50,642 bases of DNA, taken from assembly GCA_002633005.1 (NCBI GenBank), contig NMRA01000106.1:876696-927337 (forward strand), read 5' to 3'. The position numbers were made by a program, and so were the translations under genes. A model generated the notes under the pieces. That model was not told the DNA's origin and made no database searches. It saw only the letters and a program-made list of their open reading frames with translations. Positions 1 through 28,900 of the stretch are shown in pieces. How positions within the stretch are numbered: position 1 is the stretch's first letter; each line of letters begins with the position of its first letter. This DNA comes from Phoronis australis (taxonomy: Eukaryota > Phoronida > Phoronidae).

Positions 1-41
1 ACTCTTGATTTTCCAGAAGCACCCCCCAAACATTCTCGGAG

Positions 42-50
42 TATATAAAG
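42..50 (+). promoter_or_regulatory. TATA box of POLR2A
   Basis: TATATAAAG lies about 315 bases upstream of the POLR2A start codon, a plausible core promoter that would start transcription near position 75. The leader may contain a short intron, because a pyrimidine-rich TTTATTTCAG acceptor-like site ends at 248 and an AG|GTAGAA donor-like site sits at 116-121. The TATA match is read directly; the transcription start and leader intron are inferences. Confidence 0.55.
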
Positions 51-356
51 GCACATTGGCGCCACCTATGGTTAATTCGTTTTCATTTGACCTGGAAGCG
101 AGAACGAAGAAAATTAGGTAGAACGAATTTCTACATTTTCTTGTAAAAACCCTCCTTAAAGAAGTACTTCTTATGTTTTAAGCACTGTTTAGTACCTCAA
201 CACAACTTTTATGAGACTTTATTATGTTGAAGTTCATTTTTATTTCAGATTCTCGTCTTCTAAGTTGTGGCTAAAACACGTCACGGGGAAGTAGTCTGCC
301 CGCGTTATGAAGTGCTGATCCAGCAGAATTGTGGTGCTCCATAAAACGATATCAGC

Positions 357-18009
<17,653 letters not shown>

Positions 18010-18720
18010 ACTCGTCTTGCTGGGTTGAGATCCTGAGAATCACTGACGAGTGCTTGCTGCAATAGCTGCGTCGATTTTCATCGATGTCGCAGAACTGACG
18101 AGTTGAATGAATGTGTGAAGACAGTCTCTGGCAGTCAGTAATAAATAGTCCAGTACACTGGATAATGTATGCGCACGTGTTATTATGAGGACATGTTTAA
18201 CATGTTTAATCATTTAGTCGTGAATTGTGGTAAGAATGAACATTGTTATGTTATCTTCTCTTGTAAAAAAAAGAAAGTGACAGAGAGGTAATGAAGTGCA
18301 GTTTTATTCATGTTAATTTTTTCATGCGAGCATGTTTTATGAATACTGAAGATTGCTTTTAGTTAAGATAATGAAAGTCATTTTTTTCGACATGACCTTG
18401 AACAAAAAGGGAAAATATCATTAGTCGACACTTAAAGCAGTCGCTTGTTATCTATTTGACATTATTCTGTTTAAACAAAACTGTATTTTGTCTAATTCCC
18501 TGCTTTCTACGGTAACGAATGTATTGCTGATTTTACATGTTGAGAAGCATAGGTTCAAGAATTCTAAACTTGTCAAGTTGAATGTTATGTGTACACTCAA
18601 TTGGATGCAATTTAGTCATGGTCAAACAGCATTAACTGTGAGTGAATTTATTTTCTTTTGATCAAGTGCAGAATTGTTTTGAGTACACAATATGTTTAGT
18701 CATTGTATGTCTGAAGAAAA

Positions 18721-18726
18721 AATAAA
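18721..18726 (+). terminator. Poly(A) signal, probably POLR2A
   Basis: AATAAA about 712 bases after the POLR2A stop codon. An earlier AATAAA sits at 18140-18145, so alternative 3' ends are possible. Only the hexamers are seen; usage is inferred. Confidence 0.45.
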
Positions 18727-18959
18727 AATGTAAATATATACTTGTGTTGTATTACTTACGCCAACGCATATCTCTCCACTGATTGCCATAAAAATTTCTT
18801 TTAACTGATTACTAATTAAAAAGCTATTTTAATAATTTTTGAGAAAACGGATCAGTGCCATAGCGCAATTAAGTTGATTCATTGTACAATATCACAAAAA
18901 CTTGTCTTGGACCACTTACTGCACATAAAAAACTGATGCCTGCTTGTTCATATCGTATA

Positions 18960-19023
18960 AGAAGTGGTTCTGGGCTTGGGAGAATATGGCTAGAAGTGGT
19001 TCTGGGCTTGGGAGAATATGGCT
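18960..19023. repeat. Two tandem copies of a 32-bp unit
   Basis: A 32-base unit beginning AGAAGTGGTTCTGGGCTTGG is repeated exactly twice in the intergenic stretch between POLR2A and ETFDH. The remainder of 18727-19906 shows no gene that I recognise beyond the probable ETFDH 3' untranslated region. Confidence 0.9.
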
Positions 19024-19200
19024 AGAATATTGCTGCACAAAATGACCCACAGTAACGAGCTAACTTGTAGAGCCTAGTTTTCAGTAATAACACATCGTCG
19101 GTTCTTTTCAAAGCCCAGACATCGCCTCGTTTTACCAAAGAACAATACTCATTTCATCGTGTTAAGTGGTCTAAATATGTACGTAGTTCAAACAAAATGT

Positions 19201-19206
19201 TTTATT
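19201..19206 (-). terminator. Candidate ETFDH poly(A) signal
   Basis: TTTATT on the + strand reads AATAAA on the ETFDH strand, about 700 bases past its stop codon. It would give a 3' untranslated region of ordinary length. No other clear hexamer was noticed between it and the stop codon. Confidence 0.4.
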
Positions 19207-19906
19207 AAAAACAGGCCATCTCTAAACTCTTCATTAAGGTTATATGTACCATGAAAAATTACATGAGACATCACACCTCACCTGTGATTCATTGAGGTAT
19301 TAACTCAAACACAAATAAATAATTACAAAAATGGGGCTTTCACCAATCCCAGAAACTGAACTATGGCTAGACTGAGCTGATGCCACAGAAATTTCAAATA
19401 AAACACGATTATGACAACAGTTCTAACTGTGATTGCCTTCCATGGAAGGAAAGCAGTGTGCCTTCACTGTCGTACTGAGTCTGGGTGTAGCAGGATGAGG
19501 AAGATCTTGCAAGAAAAAATACAAAATACCATTTTTCAATAATGCATAACTATTTTGAGCCCTAATATGAAGTACTGCATTACTGGTGCAGATCATGGAT
19601 AATGAAAAAGAGGTTTGACGTTCATGTTAGATTTGTCAATTAAAGTAGAAAAAGCATCACAGTACTCTTCTCATTCCATGTCTAAATAAACACCCAGGCT
19701 TTTTGTATTGAGAGTATAGCCATTTTCCAAGCTCCTCGGACTGCAATCAAACATTTTCTTGGAATGCTGTGTGATACACCAATGAGCACATAGCTACCAT
19801 CATTAAATTACAGTAAACAAATTCCCCCAACTCAATGTTTGCATTGATCATAAGATTGCAAAGTCCTCAAAACGCCAATGCCATTTCATACATATGTCCG
19901 AGTTAT

Positions 19907-22900
19907 CTACATGCCGTTGTAAGCCGGTCCTTCTCCACCTTGTGGACACACCCAATTGATGTTCTGGCTGGGGTCTTTAATGTCACATGTCTTACAGTGG
20001 ATGCAGTTCTGTGCGTTGATCTGCAGCCGCATTCCACCGTCCTCCACTTCTACGTATTCATACACGCCTGAAAACAAGAATGCATAGCCATTACATAATT
20101 AACGGATTAGCTTCATTCCCTGGCATGGTGGAGGCCACTAAACCAAAGGCAAAACAATGACTGTGACCGTTAAGTGAATGGTACACAAATGCCAAGTGCC
20201 ACTAAGCAACCATAAACCTCCCAGCTTCCGTCACATAAACATTTGTCTTTTGATTTAGAATACTCACCACTACAAAATTGGTCTCAACATTTTCCACAGT
20301 CAAATTAGAAATTATTTCTTGGCATGAAACGAACTCTCAGTGTGCTATTGTTTGAGATCAGGTTCCATGAGTCGATTAGTCAAAGCAGATCATTTTTGTA
20401 CAGAGCATAGTCTAAAGCTATATCAAACTGTCAATTCTTTGCAAACCCAGAAATGATTTCTCAATAAACAAGTAGTTTGAAAAAATAGAATATTAAAATT
20501 AACATGGGTTTATAGCTACAGCAAAAAAGAATATTGCAGCTGGAAACTAAAATCAAATAGGCAAGTCCAGAAATATCCTGCTTCATAATTACATTAAAAT
20601 AAACAGATAGCATTACAACAGTCAACTTTCAAATATACCTAATAATGCAAGAGACACCACATAATTTAATAAAACTCAAACTCAATAGGCAGAAATCAGT
20701 AAGAGTCTGATTTACATCATTTTAATTCAATGAATAAGGCAAACAATCACAGTGAATTATGATGGTAAAAGACCTTCATTTAGTATTTTCTTTTATCCAA
20801 GAAGAAATTTAGCATATTCAGGTAGCAGCCTACTAATTGACCTGTATGACCACCATTGCTAATGTTATATTACCTGCTGGGCAAAACCTTTGTTCTGGGC
20901 CATCGTATATGGCAAGGTTGTTATTAACAGGAACATCATCGTTCTTCAGTGTGAGGTGGGCTGGTTGATCATGATCATGATTTGTGCCTGTTAGTGCCAC
21001 GGACGACAATAAATCAAAGCTAATTTCACCATCAGGCTTGGGGTAGTCAATCGGTGTACATTCTGAAGCAGGCTTCAGCTTACTGGAGTCTAATTCTGAA
21101 AAAAAGGAAGATAGTGGCAAATTGATTCCACAAGCTGTAAGAGGCATTCCAGTCTACATCCTGCAGTCTACAAGAAAGAATTGGCCTAAATTGAAACTCA
21201 CAGGCTGACGTAATTCCTCAAGGTGTCCATCTCTAAGTACAATACTTACCACCGTGCTTCTCTAAGAGAAAGAAGTAACTTCAGATACAGTGTGATACCT
21301 CAGTGAAAGCATGATCAGAGTCAGTGTTACAGTCAAATTGTAAAAAGCTGTATAAGGAATGCTATTAACTTAAATTCTCAGAACACTGCAATTTGTGGTT
21401 ACATTTAGTTGCTGCTCTCTGTCCATGAACGCAAAATTTGGTAAAATTATTACCAAGCATGGTCAGTGATTGTAAAGAGACAAAATCAGAGAGAATACCT
21501 TTGTGCCTTAATGTCCATGGTTCCTTTCCTCGTAAAAAGCAGTAGAATATTCCAGTATAAAGAAGTCCACCGTATAGCCCCAAAGGACTGTCGAAAGATG
21601 GACGAACGTTGCGAACCGACTTCAGCTCTTGCCACACCCAGCTGTTTTGCATATTTGTCGTGTAGATTTCAGGATTCAGGCCAACTAAAAGATTTTGAAA
21701 AAATTCAGTACGTGTAAAAACAAGCAAATGTTTTGAAATAATGACGATGACTCGCACATTATTAAGGGTTTTGGACAGGAATTGATGCAAGTCACCAGTC
21801 ACCAGTAGAACTAGCATAACTTTTCTCAAAAATAGATGGATGAATTTTGGGTGGTGTTTCGTACACCAAAGACAATCAAGACTATGTGCTTTGCTTGAAA
21901 TGCATGGCGATATCGTAAATTTTCGCGAGTATTTTTGGGTCTATGAAAAGCAAGTTTGACCCTAATGTCACAGCAACACACATATAATGTACACAGCATG
22001 TGGACAAATGTCATAGCACATGTTCAAACAATAGCTAAACAATACATTGCAATATAATGCTTATGGCAAGTATGTTCTAGTTAGCTCTATTTCCAAAGTT
22101 CCTTCATTATTTGTGTTCATTGATCATCGAAAAATATTATTGAAGTTGGTGCAACATATCTTTTATTGAAAAAATGAGAAAGTAAAATTTCATATCATGT
22201 CCTAAATTGGTGAAAATTGACCGTGATCTCCAAAAAAGAAGACTAAGTTATTCACAACCCAAGAAATACAGCCAGAGCTTGGGTTGCTTTGTGGTTGTTT
22301 GTGTCGTTATTTATGGTGTAGTTTTTATAACCAAGCAGAAGCATACAGGACTTAAAAAACCTTGCTTGTAAAGGGTGTTCATTTCATGAAAATAATTCCA
22401 AATGTCCTCTACCCTTATCTGGAAGTTGAGTAGTAAAGCACAAAGATAAAACGCTAATTTAAATGCACATAAAATGCCAGCACAAATTAAGTTTTAGAGG
22501 TAACATTAATAAACTTGACTATTATGTAGAGTGCACCTGAACTCACCAGNTTGGTGAATTGTCAGCGTGCTTGTTGATTGTCTCATATACACTCTCAGCT
22601 CCCACAATGCCGCTCTTCATTGCATTGTGGGTACCTTTGATCTTGGGCACGTTCATGAAGCCAGGACTACAGCCTATTAGGCAGCCTCCAGGGAAGGTAA
22701 GTTTGGGTATAGACTGAAACACACAAAAGGATGACTAAATCTGAAGTCTGTAGCTTAAGGTAAGGGAGTACGCTGATATACTATAACAAATAGATTGAAT
22801 CTACCTGAGGAAGCACCAAAGCCAAATGGTAGACAGTATAATTATCAAAACATCCAGTTTTAAAAGACTGTTGTGAGACAAGAATAAACAGCAGCACATG

Positions 22901-25900
22901 CTAAGTTAAGGTAGATTCACAACACGTTCCTCAAAGAGTGACTTCAACAGGGGAGGGAGTGACCCCCGGGATGTCACTGATATTAATTATTAACCTGGAA
23001 GCCTCCCTCATTCAGTGCTAACAGTGAAGGGAGTGACCCCCGGGATGTCACAGATATTAATTACTAACCTGGAAGCCCCCCTCATTCAGTGCTCTGGCTC
23101 CATACGCTATCCTCTTGCCACCTCGCAACACTTTCTCCACAGACGGGTGGTGCTTGAACTTCTGGAAGGTCTTGAATGGATTGAGGTAGGGATTGCTGTA
23201 GTCGAGGCCAACCTGATGTCAAAGGTCAAAGAGCATGAAAATGAAGGTCACAGCTGATTGGTCACATCAGATAACAAGTTAGCTTCTCACCATTGATTTC
23301 CACAGCAAAACCATTTAAGTATTAGAATTTTGAGGATAATCTAGTAAACAGGAATGTGCCATTGCCAACTAAAGAAAGAATATGAATTAAAGATATAAAA
23401 GGTGAATTTTGAGGATATAGATACTTTTAGCAAAGTAATCAATGCATTAATCTACTGATTGTATTATAATTTCCATGAACAAGATTATGAGAAATTGTTG
23501 TGCAACCACAACATCATCTAAATTGTACAGAAATTTATAAAGTTAACGAAATTTCTAATGTTCTTAGGCACATGTACAATCAGTTACTCAAAAGCATTTC
23601 ATGAATCCAAAACACACATTAAAGTGCCTTGCTACATACCACCATGCCTATAGCAATGAGCGGCGCACCTTCACCTAAATGGTACAAGAAAGAGCCGGCG
23701 TATGTGTTCCTGTCCTGTGAACAAAGCATGCATGTTATGCATACATTCTGACAATAAAATATAAAACAATACCGTAGAATACACAAGAACATGAAGTGTT
23801 CAAGAGACTCACAAAAGAACATCACAAAAATTAAATTACATGCCGCAATTAGACGACGAATTGTCAAACATAAATTTTAATCTTACTGTCAAAAAAGTTC
23901 AAATGCTATACTTAATAATTCTAAAATTATCATAATGTTTTACTAAATCCTCTAATATGCTGAGGTTGGGGAACTTGAAAAACAATGTTTTTCAAATTTT
24001 TAAACTTCAAAATCAGAATAAACGAGCAATGTTGCTGATCTAGAAGAGTTAAGTCATTTGAGAAGAAAGTTGGCATTCCAACATCAGAAGATGATTGACA
24101 GTGACTTTAACCAACATAAAAAAAGAAATCAGTCCTCCATAAGTTTTGTTCCTCACCACAGGCCATCCCACTGTGTGTTCCACTCTCCCTGGTTTGTGAT
24201 TGGCTGGATCTATTTCCCATACTTCCTTGAAGCCAATACCGTAAGACTGTGGATCACATTCGTCACGGAGATTGAACTGTGTGTAAAGCTGTTTGGCTAG
24301 GTGTCCATGGCAACCTTCAGAAAACATGGTGACTTTGGCATGTAGTTCCATTCCTCTCTCAAAAGTGTCCTGCAGAGAGATTAAACACGTGCTGAATATT
24401 AAAAGCCAGACAAACTTGTTCTTAACTCACATTTCAAGAAGCAAGTAAACATATATTTTCATCAAGCTAATAACTTCCACCAGCCATTTTGGTCTTCCAC
24501 AGGCGATAGATAACTTCAACACACATAAAACCTTATCTGAGTCACACACCACGAAGACAATTGCTAGACACATTTGGACAAATCTGGCTAGTGCGGTATG
24601 ATTCTGCAATGTTGTACATCTTTTTGCAAAAGATTTACATAAAAAATGACAGTCATTTTCTAAATAAACTTGAAAATACAATTTCAAAACAAAGATAATT
24701 TCTACATACTGTTTTTAAACTATGTTGAATTTTTTATGTAATTTAGAAGTTGATATCAATTTGTCTTGGCTCCATACACTAAAATTTGCTATATTCGCAT
24801 AATATACTAAATTTACAGAACTAATGAAATGCAACTTTAAGACGAGAAAAAAAGCAAGCCTGAATCTCTTGGTTGGATAAAATAACGTCTGGTTGGTCTT
24901 TATTACTTAGCTTTATTTTACCTTAGGAGCTCCGTCTTTGTATATTCCCACATCATTTGTAGCAATCCCTTTCACACTGCCATCCTCATGGTACAAAACC
25001 TGAAAAACAAGCCACATGTATTTTATGAAACCATTTTTACTGGCCACCGAATCTACATAATTCCAGATTTTAAAACATTTAAATTTTTGCCAGAGAAACA
25101 TAATTCACCACTATGGATATAATCATTCAGCATGATTGTAATTTTGGTGATAACAGAAAAATAGAGCAAAGATTTGAATAATCACAATTTTTACATTAAA
25201 TTGTATAATATGCATAATGAACAGAAAACAGTAAAGTTGTGTGACACTTCACATGAAGTAAAGTAACAATTTTAAAGTAACAGAAGATCATATTTCAACA
25301 GATCTTGGCGTATTAGTTACATAAAAATTTTGACACTGAGCCACGATATAAAATATGTCTCCAGTACCAGCCAGGATGTTTACCAATGTGGTACATTTGT
25401 GACCATAGCAGAAACACCGGCTTTATTTTTTCAATTTAAAGCTTCACAGAACTGAATTTAACTAAGCTTTGCTCACCTCAGCTGCCGCAGTGCCAGGGTA
25501 GACCTCTACACCTAAATTTTCTGCCTGCTCACCTAACCATCGAACTAAGTTCCCAAGGCGTACAATGAAGTTACCAGTGTTGTGCATTGGGAAAACTGGA
25601 ATAAAGAAACAAAAAATTCTCAAGACAATCTACATGACCTAGAACTGAACTTAAGGTTGGAGAGGGACTAGGAATCAGTAATATGTCAATGATCTCAAGT
25701 TTGACAGTATTTTTGAAGATTTTGAAAAAGTAGCTTTACCCGTGTTCAGCACCACTTCAACAAAGTCCCTAAACGACTAGGGAACCGAACACAGCGAGGC
25801 AATAAACAATAACTGCAATATGAATTACCAGCAACACGCCTCGCAAACGTAAGTCCGCAAATCAAATCATTGCACAATACAGTCTTCCATTTAACACAGT

Positions 25901-28900
25901 AGAGGTAACAGATCCTCTCGATGACTTAAACCATCATTGGACAACTTGCTCCAAACAGCAGAAGAGCACACTTGTGTTAAGTACGCTTAGTAACGAAAAG
26001 GTGTCTTGTCTGAAAGTGAACTTTTTGGTGACAAATATCAGACAAAATCTAAAACAAATAGTGTAGAAACATGTTACACAAGACAAATTGTACTTACATG
26101 GCAAAATAGGAATATTTATCCTTCGTTTTTCTGTCAAGATTGAGAATACATCTTCAGTGACTGGAGTGTGTAGTGGTGCCTGTGAAAGTAACACAAGATA
26201 ACAAGGTGAGCACATCAGGAATAGTACAGAAGTGGCTTCTGCTTTTGCACAAAAACATTCTTATTTTGGTTCATAAAGTATAAACCTACCTAATACAGTA
26301 CAAGCCAAAGGTATTCAGACAAAATGACTCAGAATTACCTGACATGACAGTTGGGTGGAAGCCGAATTCCTGGTAATAGAACTCATAGAAAGTCAGTAAC
26401 GTGGATAAGCCACTCTGTAAATGGAATTTTATCACCCTTATAGTTATTACCTGTAATTTTTACAATTAGCAGAATTAGATGTCATAACAGGAATCTGTAT
26501 TTTGTCTGATTACTTTTGTTTTGTACTGTAGGTGGCAGCACTATCAGGGCATCAAAATATTGAATAGAGGTGACCCAGAAAATGAACCCATCAAACTTAT
26601 AATTAATCCAACACTATTTTATTTATTGCGTTCAAATTTGGTAATTTAAATTTCATTCCATGGGTGACCTTTCCCCAGTTTTAACCATGCAGCCAGTTTC
26701 CATCAAATTTTTGGTTCTTTCCAACAGAATTATAATTTAGAATTTAACACATTTTGTGGATTTGGGTTTCGCGTCGCCCTCTATATGCTGTAACCACAAT
26801 AACTATTTTCTCATGAACTTTTTGTGGGATTTAATCTCACCAACTTAGGATAAAAATAATTGCAAAAAACTCCCTTTTTTCATTTGCGAAACTAGTGCTT
26901 TTAACATTGTTGTGATTATTCACATTTTTTCAACACATTATGTGATGGTAGTCATGGTGTAGAAATGGAACACGAGGCAGCATTAATTTGATGCCTCACG
27001 TCCTTCATGGAAAAACAAAGAAATTCCACTAGTCAACTATGCTGTGTCCCAGATTGGTGGGAATTTTTCATAATACTATTTTTCAAAATCATCAGATGGT
27101 GTCAACCTCCAAATACCCGCTGTCCCTCAGACATTCCCTGAAAACTTACACCTAATTCTTCGTAGTTGGGAAACAATTCCATTAAAGCTCGTGGTTCAAT
27201 ACAGGCTCCAGACATAGTGTGACCACCTGCAACAAAAATTAATTTCCAAGTTCAGAGCAAAATAAAGTTGAACAGCTCTTCAACATGTTTGGCTTTTTGA
27301 AATGGGTTTCTTGTTCCACATTTGAGATTTGAAAAGTTTTTACTTCCTAGAGAATTATTCTTTTAAAAAATGGTAATTAAAAAACAAGACTGAGTTATGA
27401 TTAACTAAATTCTGGTAGAACTTTGTGCAGTTTTTACCACAATATAATTGAAAAGTAAAATGCATTAAAATGTCCATACATAATAGGTCATTTCAATAAC
27501 TTTTTCCAACATGTCAGTGCGTTGTATTTTTGCTCATTTCATTTACAACAGAATCATCACCATCACTTTTATTTAAAACATCTGAATGTATCCAGAATTG
27601 GCAAAAATTCACCAAACACAGAAATAAGCATCACATTTCATTAAGAGTTTGTTGACATATCTAGTGCTCATTGTTCACCTCACTTTACAAAAGGTGACAC
27701 AAAAATTACAATACCCATCAACTCACCTATTTCTGATGCCTTTTCCACAACACACACTCTAAATTCATCATTGCCATCAGCATTGGCAAGTTGTTTCAGT
27801 CTACAGGCTGCCGACAGACCAGCAGGACCCCCACCCACAATGAGCACATCTACCTCATCTGACACTCTCTCCATGTCTACGTCTAAACAAAATGGAGCGA
27901 TTCATTAATAGTGAGGGTAGGGCGAGTGGGTTGCAATGTGACTACAATAGTTAAATGCAACAATTCACCGATAAACAGACCCAGTGAAATGAATCTTTCA
28001 CACGAGGCTATGTGAGCCTGCATTTAAACAGAAAATGAAGATATTCATTAAGTAAACACATATCTACAGAAACTGAAGATTGTTGTTGTGTCCAAGTTCC
28101 ACTTGTAATTTAAGACAGCTATAATTCTTAAGCCCGGTTACGAATGTATCGCCAATATAAAAACTAAAATTGACAAGGAAAATTTTACCTTTCCATCTTG
28201 GATCAGTGTCCCTGCTGACTATTGAGTAGTGTGTTGTTATCTTGGGTTGTGTTGACAGTTGACGACAACATCTCCACACAGACTTTGCACCTGAAATTTA
28301 ACCATACAAGTAACATCACCAAAACAGGTTTCAACTAAAACTGGACATCGGTTAAAGGATTAGCACATCTTTGCCTAACTTACTTACAATCTACATTGGT
28401 TGTTCAATTGGCTCAAAAACGACCATCAAGTCATGGAGTCCTCTTGCCATAGTCAAGTTATCAGTCCTTTTGGACATTGCAAGTTAGTAATCCCTAGCAC
28501 TAGGAACAAAACATTGTTCAGATTCAACATTTGGTGTGTCATTGACTGAATGTACACAAGAGCTGTTGCACTGAATGTAAAATATGGACATTCTCTAATT
28601 ATTTCAAACAAAAAATTCCCAAAATTTTCATTTTTCAAAGACTGATTATCATTGTGAAAATAATGAAAACTTTGCCAAATGTCGTTTTGGGGCATCTACA
28701 CAGCACATAGCACACAGCACGCAACACACAGCACATGGCACACAGCACACAACACAAATTATGCTGGTAATTATACAAAATGTTCTTAGTCTTTTCTTTT
28801 GAGGAAAAATTTTGACAAAATTGAATTTCACAAGTCATTAATAATAAATAAGTGAGGAATTACCATATACTAATAGTGAGACCACAGGTCTTCATTCAAA

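Noticed and set aside
28635-28838. Cys-rich minus-strand open frames near 28.7 kb
   Set aside because: They are translations of a CACA-type simple repeat within ETFDH intron 1.
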